Part shown: positions 51,582 to 59,431 of the stretch, piece after piece
Position numbering within the stretch: position 1 is the first letter of the stretch
How the letters are laid out: the number at the start of each line of letters is the position of its first letter
Assembly: GCF_018613695.1 (NCBI RefSeq)
Contig: NZ_JAGGPR010000005.1
Span: 555,571 to 619,570, forward strand
DNA length: 64,000 nucleotides
Reading direction: 5' to 3'
Source: Arthrobacter sp. ISL-95
GTDB taxonomy: Bacteria; Actinomycetota; Actinomycetes; Actinomycetales; Micrococcaceae
Position numbers and translations under genes: made by a program
The notes under the pieces: model-generated
The model's database searches: none
Told to the model about the DNA's origin: nothing
What the model saw: only the letters and a program-made list of their open reading frames with translations

Positions 51582-52870
51582 GTTCGCGGACCCCGGCCAC
51601 GAAGGTCCAAGGGCAGCAAGGGCCCACGGACCGGCTTTCCCGAGGGCTATCCATCGCGGCGGCAAAGATGGCCGGATGGCCTTGGTGGCTTCAGGTTAGC
51701 CTGATCTTTGTCACGGCCCGGCTGGTCAGCGCCTGTATCTTCATGGCGGCCGCTATTCATCAAGGAACGAACCCTTGGTTCCCGCCCGCTCCGGATTATT
51801 GGAACTTCATCACTATCTGGGATGGACGCTGGTATCAGGACGCCGCCGAGAAGGGCTACCCAGCGGTCCTGCCCGTGGACGCGAACGGCGTCGTCCAGCA
51901 AAACGCCTGGGCGTTCTATGCGCTCTTCCCCTTCCTGGCCCGGGGACTCTCTGCAGTCACCGGGATAGGAACCCTGCCCGCCCTGACCACTATTGCGACT
52001 CTGGCAGGCGTCGGCGCGGCCTTGGTGATCTACAAGCTCTTTCGCGAGTTCGCTGGCAAGCGTGCCGCGCTGTGGGGCGTTGTCTTCGTCTCTACTTTTC
52101 CTGTGTCCCCGATCCTCCAGGTCCCGTACGCCGAGTCACTGAATCTCTTGTTGTTGTCCGGTTCGTTGTTGCTGGTGGTCCGGCGTCGATATCTGTCCGC
52201 CATACCGGTGGTGCTTCTCATGTGTCTGTCCAGGCCCACGGGAGTCCCCTTCGCAGCCATGGTCGGGTTGTTGTTGCTGTGGCGCTTGTGGCAGCGGTTC
52301 CGGCCGTCCACCACACTGCAGGTCGCCAGTTCAGCAGACAACCATGAGCCAGGGTCGGTGCGTAGTTTGTTGTCGCTGGGGGCACTGGTGCTCGCGGCGG
52401 GCATCGGAGCGCTCGCGTGGCCTGCCATTGCTTGGGCAACTACCGGGGAAATCACTGCCTACACGCGGACTGAAACAGCATGGCGGGGGCATGATCTTGT
52501 GCCTTTCAAGCCGTGGTTTGATACGGGCCGTATGCTGTTTGGTCCCGTACTGGGTGTGCTGGCCCCGTTCGTTTTCACAGCACTTTTTGTACTGGTCATG
52601 ATGTCCAAGCCGGTCAGGGCATTAGGAACTGAGTTACGGCTTTGGTGCGCTTGCTACGTGGGCTACCTGCTGGTTTTCCTTCATCCCCAGACCAGTACCT
52701 TCAGAATGCTGCTGCCACTTTTCCCACTGGCTTTGGCTGTGGCGGTGCTCTCCAAATCCAAAGCGTACCGGGGGAGCATTGTGGTGATGTTCTTCCTCCT
52801 CCAGATCGTCTGGGTGGTGTGGCTGTGGGCGTGGGCTCCGCTTCCCGGCGGCGGGGACTATCCGCCCTGA
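51578..52870 (+). CDS. GT-C glycosyltransferase, PIG-V-like mannosyltransferase
   Basis: A 430-residue membrane protein with about ten helices. The first external loop holds WDGRWY (81-86), the Asp-containing motif of PIG-V-type, polyprenyl-phosphate-mannose dependent enzymes. PYAESLNLLLLSGSLLL and LSRPTGVPFAAM are also family-like. It would add mannose to a lipid or protein on the outer face. The acceptor is unknown. The GTG start overlaps the DivIVA-like stop, implying coupled production. From here to 53096 there is no gene except a probable promoter (GATAAT, 52953-52958) for the next one. Confidence 0.75.
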   Translation: MSSRTPATKVQGQQGPTDRLSRGLSIAAAKMAGWPWWLQVSLIFVTARLVSACIFMAAAIHQGTNPWFPPAPDYWNFITIWDGRWYQDAAEKGYPAVLPVDANGVVQQNAWAFYALFPFLARGLSAVTGIGTLPALTTIATLAGVGAALVIYKLFREFAGKRAALWGVVFVSTFPVSPILQVPYAESLNLLLLSGSLLLVVRRRYLSAIPVVLLMCLSRPTGVPFAAMVGLLLLWRLWQRFRPSTTLQVASSADNHEPGSVRSLLSLGALVLAAGIGALAWPAIAWATTGEITAYTRTETAWRGHDLVPFKPWFDTGRMLFGPVLGVLAPFVFTALFVLVMMSKPVRALGTELRLWCACYVGYLLVFLHPQTSTFRMLLPLFPLALAVAVLSKSKAYRGSIVVMFFLLQIVWVVWLWAWAPLPGGGDYPP

Positions 52871-53096
52871 CGTGGACGTTTGCCGCGCCGGGGGAGTATG
52901 TACAAAGTCCGGACAAATGCGGGTTTGATTCGCTACGGACGGGTAATTACGGGATAATGGAGCAAGAGCAAGGACAAAGCACCGAAAAGTGCCCGGCCAA
53001 GGCGGCCTCCCAAGCGGTGCCGCCGGCTGCAATTGCGACGCGGAACCAGCCCGGCCGGGTTGGCGTGACTTGGGACAAATGGAGGGGATTTTCCTA

Positions 53097-53264
53097 ATGG
53101 CGGCTATGAAACCACGTACCGGCGACGGCCCTATGGAAGTTACCAAAGAGGGACGCAGCTTGATTATGCGTGTGCCGCTCGAAGGCGGAGGACGACTCGT
53201 TGTCGAGCTCAACGCTGCGGAAGCGGCCAACCTCAAGGAATGCCTCGTAGGCGTAACTGAATAG
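53097..53264 (+). CDS. DUF3117 family protein
   Basis: A 55-residue protein matching the actinobacterial DUF3117 family (Rv1211-like): MAAMKPRTGDGPMEVTKEGR, then RVPLEGGGRLVVELNAAEAANL. It is almost invariant in length across actinobacteria, but the function is unknown. GGAGGGG at 53081-53087 is the ribosome site. It is monocistronic, with a terminator 18 bases after the stop. The long leader (about 130 bases if GATAAT is the -10) suggests post-transcriptional control. Confidence 0.92.
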   Translation: MAAMKPRTGDGPMEVTKEGRSLIMRVPLEGGGRLVVELNAAEAANLKECLVGVTE

Positions 53265-53281
53265 GCGTTTGAACAGATTTA

Positions 53282-53320
53282 CAGCAGCAGGGCCCGGCAT
53301 GCCGGAGCCCTGCTGCTGTT
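53282..53320. terminator. Terminator between DUF3117 and the O-methyltransferase
   Basis: An 11-12-bp outer stem (53282-53293 with 53307-53318) plus an inner CCGGC/GCCGG pairing, followed by TTTAAGCTGTTTT. It serves both converging genes. Confidence 0.8.
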
Positions 53321-53350
53321 TAAGCTGTTTTCTTGCTGCCGAACGGTGGC

Positions 53351-53983
53351 CTACCGCTTGACGGCCACCAGAAGTCCATCGCCCGTCGGCAGCATTGCCG
53401 ACGCCAACCGTTCGTCGTCGCGGATGGACTTCACAATCTGACGCAAAACCACGGTAGTTGCCTCCCGAGCAGCCGGGTTTGCGACGCGGTCCTTGTCCAA
53501 AGCATCGTTGATCACCAGGGTGCCGCCGGATTTGAGGAGGCGGATTGCCTGTTCCACATACTTGGGGAAGTTTGGCTTGTCGGCGTCGATGAACACGAGG
53601 TCGTATGCGGAGTCGGTCAGGCGTGGCAACACATCAGCTGCACGGCCTGAAATGGTGCGGGTGCGGTTGGCCGGGCTGCCGGACTCCAGGAATGCCTCCC
53701 TGGCGGCCTTGAGGTGTTCGACGTCCACGTCGATGGTGGTCAGCACAGCTTGGGGGCTCAGTCCACGCAACAAGCAAACCCCGGACACTCCCGCGCCGGA
53801 GCCCACTTCCACTACTGTCTGCGCTTTGGAAGCGGCAGCGAGCACTGTCAGCACAGCGCCCACACCAGGACTGATGGGCGTAACACCCAGTTCAAAGGAA
53901 CGCTCACGGGCGCGCAACAACACGTCATCCTCAGCCGGCAGATCTTCTGCGTAGGACCAGCTGCTTGACTTGTCGGCACTCAT
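53351..53983 (-). CDS. SAM-dependent O-methyltransferase (family 3)
   Basis: A 210-residue class I methyltransferase of the catechol-OMT-like family. The SAM motif is VVEVGSGAGVSG (57-68), the acidic binding residue lies in TTIDVDVEH, and the metal/catalytic block is DLVFIDADKPNFPKYVEQAIRLLKSGG and VINDALDKDRV. The substrate is unknown. It is divergent from sigE, as Rv1220c is from sigE in mycobacteria. The 235-base gap to sigE contains a GATAAT hexamer (54146-54151) and no other clear element. Confidence 0.88.
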   Translation of the reverse strand: MSADKSSSWSYAEDLPAEDDVLLRARERSFELGVTPISPGVGAVLTVLAAASKAQTVVEVGSGAGVSGVCLLRGLSPQAVLTTIDVDVEHLKAAREAFLESGSPANRTRTISGRAADVLPRLTDSAYDLVFIDADKPNFPKYVEQAIRLLKSGGTLVINDALDKDRVANPAAREATTVVLRQIVKSIRDDERLASAMLPTGDGLLVAVKR

Positions 53984-54218
53984 GAAGGGGTTCGCTTTCC
54001 GCGGGTAGGGGTGTTTGTACCAAGACTACTGTGTCCGCACTCGTAAACCCGCTGCAGAGGGGCTCCCCGGGCTGTGTCCACCACCGTTTTCAGCCGTGCG
54101 GAGAAATTGCCGGCCAGTCAGGAAATTCCCAGACAAACTTGGGATGATAATGCTCCGGTCATCCATGAGGTGGGCGGCACTGAACATTCGGTGAACCACA
54201 GTTTGAGGGGAGTGGACG

Positions 54219-54842
54219 ATGCCGGCATCGCATGCTGCGCCAGTCCAAACATCGGAAAGCCTTGAGGCCGTTACTGATTGGGTTATGCCCAGCTGGGAGG
54301 AAGTGGTTTCAAACCACTCCGCCAAGGTATATCGCCTCGCCTATCGCCTGACCGGCAACAAGTTCGACGCCGAGGACCTCACCCAGGAAGTTTTCGTCAG
54401 GGTGTTCCGTTCCCTGGAAAACTTCAAGCCGGGAACCTTGGATGGCTGGTTGCACCGCATCACCACCAACCTGTTCCTGGACGGCGCGCGACGCAGGAGC
54501 AGGATCCGCTTCGATGCGCTCGCAGAAGATGCCGAATCCCGCTTGCCAGGCCGTGAACCGGGACCAGAGCAGAGCTTCGAGCACAACAACCTTGACCTCG
54601 ATGTCCAGCGGGCGTTGGAAGAACTGCCGCCGGACTTCCGCGCCGCCGTCGTGCTGTGCGATCTCGAAGGTCTTTCCTATGATGAAGTCGCCGAAGCGCT
54701 TGGCGTGAAACTGGGAACCGTCAGGTCCCGTATCCACCGCGGGCGGACCATGCTCCGCGAGAAACTTGCCCACCGCGATCCCCGTCCGGCAGAGGCGCGC
54801 AAGCCGCGGTTGAAGATGCCCCGCATCGCCAGCATTCTTTAG
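54219..54842 (+). CDS. sigE: ECF sigma factor SigE
   Basis: A 207-residue ECF sigma factor. Region 2 reads [33 protein letters not shown]...[12 protein letters not shown] (about 37-90), and region 4 reads [46 protein letters not shown] (about 130-177). In mycobacteria SigE drives the envelope and oxidative stress response and is held by RseA. GAGGGGAG lies six bases upstream of the ATG. rseA follows after a few bases, and tatB after that. Confidence 0.95.
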   Translation: MPASHAAPVQTSESLEAVTDWVMPSWEEVVSNHSAKVYRLAYRLTGNKFDAEDLTQEVFVRVFRSLENFKPGTLDGWLHRITTNLFLDGARRRSRIRFDALAEDAESRLPGREPGPEQSFEHNNLDLDVQRALEELPPDFRAAVVLCDLEGLSYDEVAEALGVKLGTVRSRIHRGRTMLREKLAHRDPRPAEARKPRLKMPRIASIL

Positions 54843-54849
54843 GTTGTCG

Positions 54850-55800
54850 ATGCCTCGACGTCCCCTTCGCCCGGGAGCCCTGTCCCGGCGCACCTTGGCT
54901 GCGCTGCGCCATACACGCAGTCCGGAACACCTGCAGCACTGCGCTGAATGCCGAACAGCCCTCCGCCGCGAACAGCAGTACCTTGAGCGCCTCCGCGGAT
55001 CGGCCGTACCCGAAGCCAGCCAGGATCTTGCCGCGCGCTTGATTCAGCACACAGAACGCCTGGCCAACGAGCCGGGGCAGTCCGGCTCAACGCCGCAATA
55101 CACACCACTGCAATATCCGTACCGTAGGTTCCGGGGCCTTCGTGTCGCGGGCATCGCTATGGGCACCTTGGCGGTCAGTGCAGGGGCCTTGGCTGTGTCT
55201 GCCTACGTGATCGCCGGCGATGCGGAGCCACAAGTCCTCGCGGGAACAAGCGACGCCGGCGCGCTTGCCGGAGCCTGGACCGGCAGCCCCGCAGAGGCCA
55301 TGGTGGGACCTGCGTTCCGGGCCGGGACAACGATCAGTTTGAGCCCCGGGCAGCTGGAGTCACTGCGGGCAGAAGGCTGGGCGTGCCCTGAACTGTCAGC
55401 AATGGGCTTCCACGTAGTATCCGCCCAAGCCACCAAGCCCAGTGGCAACCCGGCTGTAGAGATCAAGCTCGAAAACAACGGCCACTATGCCACCATCGTG
55501 GAGGAACACTTGCCTGCGAATGAATCCAAACCCGGGCGATCTACTTCTGCGCAACTCTCCGTCACACAGGGAACCCCGTGGAAGGCTGTCTACACCATGC
55601 CTGCAGCCGTCATCAGCTATGCCTCCGACCTCCCGGCCGACACTGCGGACGATGCTGTCCCTGAAATCGTCCGCGCGGGGGAGTCCATGTCCATGACTCC
55701 GGCCCCCGAAGATCGTGAGGCATGGTACAAAAGGGTGCTGCGCGGCCTCCAGACCCTACTCCGTCCCGCCGGTTTAGGAGCGGCACCAGAGACAAGGTAA
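54850..55800 (+). CDS. rseA: Anti-sigma factor RseA-like, with extended external domain
   Basis: A 316-residue zinc anti-sigma factor. The zinc motif H27-x3-C31-x2-C34 (HLQHCAEC) lies in the N-terminal sigma-binding domain. One membrane helix is at about 101-122. The region after it (about 190 residues) is an external domain with no known motif, much longer than in mycobacterial RseA, which is a short soluble protein. The start is ATG 54850 or TTG 54844. Its stop codon TAA is also the start of the tatB -10. Confidence 0.85.
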   Translation: MPRRPLRPGALSRRTLAALRHTRSPEHLQHCAECRTALRREQQYLERLRGSAVPEASQDLAARLIQHTERLANEPGQSGSTPQYTPLQYPYRRFRGLRVAGIAMGTLAVSAGALAVSAYVIAGDAEPQVLAGTSDAGALAGAWTGSPAEAMVGPAFRAGTTISLSPGQLESLRAEGWACPELSAMGFHVVSAQATKPSGNPAVEIKLENNGHYATIVEEHLPANESKPGRSTSAQLSVTQGTPWKAVYTMPAAVISYASDLPADTADDAVPEIVRAGESMSMTPAPEDREAWYKRVLRGLQTLLRPAGLGAAPETR

Positions 55801-55803
55801 TCT
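55798..55803 (+). promoter_or_regulatory. -10 element TAATCT of tatB, fused to the rseA stop codon
   Basis: TAATCT begins with the rseA TAA and is followed by TCGTAAC and the GTG at 55811. tatB may therefore be transcribed separately from sigE-rseA. Confidence 0.45.
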
Positions 55804-55810
55804 TCGTAAC

Positions 55811-56194
55811 GTGCTTGGAATCAACGGCCCGGAGTTCATACTCCTTCTGATTATCGGCGTACTCGTCATCGGTCCCAGCCGTTTGCCCGAATACACTCAA
55901 AAGCTCGCCAATCTGGTCAAGGAAGTGCGGCGGATGGCATCCGGCGCCCGCGAGCAGATCAAAGAAGAAGTCGGCATCGACATCGATGAGGTCGACTGGA
56001 AGAAATACGATCCCCGTCAGTATGATCCCCGGCGCATCATCAAGGATGCTCTTCTTGATGACGACAAACCTGTCAGTGCCGGAGCCCCCACTGCTGCTGC
56101 CGCAGCAGTGGATACTAAACCCAAGACCCCGGTGCGGGTGATTGAGCGACTAGCCGAGGGCGAAGCTGCCCCCTTCGATTCCGAAGCAACCTGA
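55811..56194 (+). CDS. tatB: Sec-independent translocase subunit TatB
   Basis: A 127-residue TatA/B-family protein: short N-terminal helix (about 4-22, PEFILLLIIGVLVIGPSRLPEY with the usual GP kink) and amphipathic helix (about 24-50), then a Lys/Asp-rich segment and an acidic, Ala/Pro-rich tail. Its length and position after sigE-rseA identify it as TatB, which receives folded twin-arginine substrates with TatC. No tatC or tatA lies in the window. Confidence 0.88.
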   Translation: MLGINGPEFILLLIIGVLVIGPSRLPEYTQKLANLVKEVRRMASGAREQIKEEVGIDIDEVDWKKYDPRQYDPRRIIKDALLDDDKPVSAGAPTAAAAAVDTKPKTPVRVIERLAEGEAAPFDSEAT

Positions 56195-56232
56195 GCTGAA
56201 GTAGCCGGCAGGCCCTTTAATGCCGGTTCAGC
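56195..56232. terminator. Weak composite hairpin, tatB/mrp
   Basis: GCTGAA...CCGGCA and TGCCGG...TTCAGC pair across the short gap between the converging tatB and mrp genes, with GGCCCTTTAA as loop. The mrp stop lies in the 3' arm. Confidence 0.45.
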
Positions 56233-57355
56233 GCGGCTGGATTCCCAGGGGCATGCCGGACAGCCCGCGCGGCCGGGTGGCCAAGGAAGCAGCAATACCC
56301 TCCAGCGCCTTCGCCGCAGCCGTTTCAGGCGCTGCCAAAACCACGGGGTTCCCGGCGTCGCCGCCCTCCCGTAACCGGATGTCCAACGGAATCTGGCCGA
56401 GGAGCGGAACGTCGGTGCCCACGGCAGTGGTTAACCGCTCAGCCAGGATGGCACCCCCGCCACTTCCGAACAATTCCATGTGCGCGCCGTCGGGCATTTC
56501 CAAATAGGACATGTTCTCAATGACGCCGGCAACCTTCTGACCTGTCTGGGTGGCGATGGTACCGGCTCGTTCAGCCACATCCGCCGCTGCTGCCTGCGGT
56601 GTGGTGACCACCAGAATTTCTGCGTTGGGCAGAAGCTGTGCCACGGAGATCGCGATATCCCCGGTGCCGGGAGGCAGGTCCAGGAAGAGAGCGTCGAGAT
56701 CGCCGAAGTACACATCGGTAAGGAACTGTTCAAGGGCCCTGTGGAGCATGGGACCACGCCATGCCACGGGCTGGTTGCCGGCCACGAACATGCCGATGGA
56801 GATGACCTTCACGCCGTAGGCTACGGGCGGAAGGATCATGTCGTCCACCTGGGTGGGCTTTTGGGTAATCCCCATCAGTGCAGGTACGGAAAAGCCGTGC
56901 ACGTCCGCGTCTACGATCCCCACTCGGAGGCCCCGGGCCGCCAGAGCGCAGGCCAGATTTACGGTGACGGAGGACTTGCCCACACCGCCCTTTCCGCTGG
57001 CTACGGCATACACCTTGGTCAGGGAATCAGGTTTGGTGAAGGGTATGCCGCGTTGTCCACCAGGCCCGCGGAGCTGTTCCTTGAGGGCCTCGCGCTGGGC
57101 TTGACTCATGACCTTCAGTTCCACGTCCACGCCGGTGACGCCATCCACGCGGACGAGAGCGTCGGTAGCGTCCTTGGTAATGGTTTCGCGCAGGGGACAC
57201 CCGGCGATGGTCAGCAAAACAGCAACATGGACGGCGCCGTCATCATCGGCAGAGACAGATTCCACCATCCCAAGTTCCGTAATGGGGCGCCGGAGCTCGG
57301 GATCAATGACGGTTGCCAAGGCAGCATGGAGCGCCTCGGCCGATGCGGTACTCAT
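56228..57355 (-). CDS. mrp: Mrp/ApbC-type P-loop ATPase, iron-sulphur carrier family
   Basis: A 375-residue MinD-like ATPase with an N-terminal MIP18-type domain (about 8-85) and the deviant Walker A GKGGVGKSS (121-129). Mrp/ApbC proteins carry Fe-S clusters to targets through a CxxC pair in the C-terminal part. Here that place reads ENMSYLEMPDGAHMELFG, without cysteines; the only cysteines I see are C53 in the N-terminal domain and one in QPVAW-flanked regions is absent. The C-terminal tail is Gly/Pro-rich. It follows the DUF1003 gene by four bases. Confidence 0.88.
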   Translation of the reverse strand: MSTASAEALHAALATVIDPELRRPITELGMVESVSADDDGAVHVAVLLTIAGCPLRETITKDATDALVRVDGVTGVDVELKVMSQAQREALKEQLRGPGGQRGIPFTKPDSLTKVYAVASGKGGVGKSSVTVNLACALAARGLRVGIVDADVHGFSVPALMGITQKPTQVDDMILPPVAYGVKVISIGMFVAGNQPVAWRGPMLHRALEQFLTDVYFGDLDALFLDLPPGTGDIAISVAQLLPNAEILVVTTPQAAAADVAERAGTIATQTGQKVAGVIENMSYLEMPDGAHMELFGSGGGAILAERLTTAVGTDVPLLGQIPLDIRLREGGDAGNPVVLAAPETAAAKALEGIAASLATRPRGLSGMPLGIQPR

Positions 57356-57359
57356 GTGG

Positions 57360-58079
57360 TCAGGCTCGGCTTTCGGGGTTTTCGGGCGAGGTTATGGCCG
57401 TTGAATGTTGTGGACCAGCGGCCCGCGGCTGGCGGACCTTCGGTATCTGCTGGGTGCGGGGTCCACGCGATTTGTCGCGCTTTTCCTTCAATTTCTCCTT
57501 GACCTTCTCGCCCGGTGTTTCCGTACCATCAGCGGCGCCTTCGTTTTCGCGAAGCTCCTCTTGGGCATCGATGATGTCTTCAAGCAGGCTTCGGAGTTCG
57601 GTCCGCACGTAGTCACGGGTTGCTACTTCCCGCAGGGCGATACGGAGCGAGGCCAATTCCCGGGTCAGATACTCGGTGTCGGAGAGGTTGCGTTCGGCAC
57701 GCTGACGGTCCTGCTGGAGCGAAACCCGGTCGCGGTCGTCCTGCCTGTTTTGGGCCAGCAGTAGGAGAGGTGCCGCGTAGGAAGCCTGCAGGGACAACAT
57801 CAGCGTCAGCAGGGTGAAGCCCAACTCCATGCGGTCGAACTGCCAGTCCGTGGGAGCGAACGAGTTCCAGGCAAGCCAGAACACACAAAACACCGTCATG
57901 TAGACCAGGAATGTGGGTGTGCCCATGAACCGGGCGAAGCCTTCGGTGGCGTTCCCGAAAGCGTCCGGGTTCGGGGAGAACTTGGGCAGGATGCGTTGGC
58001 GCCCGCTCAGGGGCGTATCGAGGCTGCTGCTGGAGCGTCCTGCTGACTTGGCGGATCGGGCGGCGTTGTTCTCAGCCAA
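57360..58079 (-). CDS. DUF1003 family membrane protein
   Basis: A 239-residue protein. The DUF1003 domain has two helices (about 55-75 and 95-115) with the family pattern FARFMGTPTFLVYMTVFCVFWLAWN and LTLMLSLQASYAAPLLLLAQNRQDDRDR. A coiled-coil stretch follows (about 120-185) and then a highly charged KVKEKLKEKRDK tail. The TTG at 58079 has a perfect GGAGG five bases upstream and overlaps the previous gene by 8 bases; a TTG at 58091 is less likely. It sits between the MgtE-like and mrp genes, as in mycobacteria. Confidence 0.85.
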   Translation of the reverse strand: MAENNAARSAKSAGRSSSSLDTPLSGRQRILPKFSPNPDAFGNATEGFARFMGTPTFLVYMTVFCVFWLAWNSFAPTDWQFDRMELGFTLLTLMLSLQASYAAPLLLLAQNRQDDRDRVSLQQDRQRAERNLSDTEYLTRELASLRIALREVATRDYVRTELRSLLEDIIDAQEELRENEGAADGTETPGEKVKEKLKEKRDKSRGPRTQQIPKVRQPRAAGPQHSTAITSPENPESRA

Positions 58080-59355
58080 TGCGGCCTCCAAGTTTCCTTA
58101 TAGGGGCGTCGTCCTCGTGGGCGCGCCAGTCATCCGGCAACAGGTGATCCAGCACGTCATCAACAGTCACCGCCCCTACGAGGCGGCCGTCGTCGTCCAC
58201 GACTGGAAGTGAATTCAGGTTGTAGGTCGCCAAGGTCCGGGCTACTTCGGAGATGTGGGCCTGGTCCGAGAGCGGCTCAAGGTTTTTGTCCACGAGGTTG
58301 CCGAGCGGTTCCGGCGGGGGGAAGCGCAGGAGCTGCTGTATATGCACTACGCCCAGGAAACGTCCGGTGGGGGTCTCCAATGGTGGACGGGCGATGAAAA
58401 TGGATGACGCCAGCGCTGGCGAGAGTTCCTCGCGCCGGACGTGGGCAAGGGCTTCTGCCACAGTGGCTTCCGGCGGCAGAATGACCGGGACCGGAGTCAT
58501 GAGGCCACCGGCGGTGTCTTCGTCGTACTCGAGGAGGCGGCGGACGTCCTCGGCTTCCTGGGGTTCCATGAGCTGAAGCAATTCTTCGGCCTGGGCAGAG
58601 GGAAGCTCGGCCAAGAGGTCGGCGGCGTCGTCAGGATCCATCTCTTCCAGGACGTCAGCGGCGCGTTCCACGTCAAGGGCGGAGAGGATCTCCACCTGGT
58701 CATCTTCCGGGAGTTCCTGGAGGACATCGGCGAGGCGTTCATCCTGAAGCTCGCTGGCAACTTCAAAACGCCGTTTGTCACTCATTTCCTGCAGCGCTTC
58801 AGCAAAGTCGGCAGGCTTCAGGTCTTCGTGCGTGGCAACGAACTGTGTGGCGGCCTGGGGCTCGTTGTGGGCGCCGGTCTGGGCATCGGCCCAATCGATG
58901 ATCAAGGTCTCATTGCGGCGCAGCCTGCCAAAGGGCGACAAGGAGTGGCCACGGCGGACGAACAACTTGCTGACGAACCAATCCTTGGACCTGTGCTGGT
59001 CCATGGCGATGTCCTCGATCGTGGCGTCTCCACTGCCATCGGCCAGCGTCACGCGGCGGTCGAACATCTCAGCCACCACCAGGGTTTCGGCGCCGCGCTG
59101 CTCGAAGCGGCGCAGGTTCACCAACCCGGTGCAAATGATTTGCGTCTGGTCGATGGAGGTAATGCGCGTCATGGGAACGAAGACGCGCTTCTTGCCCGGT
59201 ACTTCGACCACGATGCCCACTACATGGGGAGCTCCACGGGTGCCGCGGGAGAGCACCACAACATCGCGCAATCGGCCAAGACGATCGCCCAGGGGGTCGA
59301 AGACGTCCAAGCCGAGCAAGCGCGCGACGAAGACGCGTGAAGGATGTGTGCTCAT
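58072..59355 (-). CDS. MgtE N-domain and CBS protein without membrane domain
   Basis: A 427-residue soluble protein. Residues about 10-85 look like a PRC-barrel (LLGLDVFDPLGDRLGRLRDVVVLSRG), about 178-285 are the MgtE N-domain helical repeats (EMDPDDAADLLAELPSAQAEELLQLM), and about 285-415 are two CBS domains (LMTPVPVILPP..., NSLPVVDDDGRLVGAVTVDDVLDHL). The transmembrane channel of MgtE is absent, so this is not a transporter by itself. In MgtE these domains sense Mg2+. It may act as a sensor for the DUF1003 protein it overlaps. Confidence 0.88.
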   Translation of the reverse strand: MSTHPSRVFVARLLGLDVFDPLGDRLGRLRDVVVLSRGTRGAPHVVGIVVEVPGKKRVFVPMTRITSIDQTQIICTGLVNLRRFEQRGAETLVVAEMFDRRVTLADGSGDATIEDIAMDQHRSKDWFVSKLFVRRGHSLSPFGRLRRNETLIIDWADAQTGAHNEPQAATQFVATHEDLKPADFAEALQEMSDKRRFEVASELQDERLADVLQELPEDDQVEILSALDVERAADVLEEMDPDDAADLLAELPSAQAEELLQLMEPQEAEDVRRLLEYDEDTAGGLMTPVPVILPPEATVAEALAHVRREELSPALASSIFIARPPLETPTGRFLGVVHIQQLLRFPPPEPLGNLVDKNLEPLSDQAHISEVARTLATYNLNSLPVVDDDGRLVGAVTVDDVLDHLLPDDWRAHEDDAPIRKLGGRIG

Positions 59356-59361
59356 ATTTAC

Positions 59362-59367
59362 AGGCTA
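59362..59367 (-). promoter_or_regulatory. -10 element TAGCCT of the MgtE-like operon
   Basis: TAGCCT, GTAAAT, then the ATG at 59355 on the minus strand; first gene of MgtE-like, DUF1003, mrp. Confidence 0.5.
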
Positions 59368-59431
59368 CCGAGTCTGCCCTCTTTTAGCTGAATTCCAGCC
59401 GGTACACATGTCCATGGGACACAATGGGGCT

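Noticed and set aside
58072..59355. Annotation as magnesium transporter MgtE
   Set aside because: There are no membrane helices; only regulatory domains are present.
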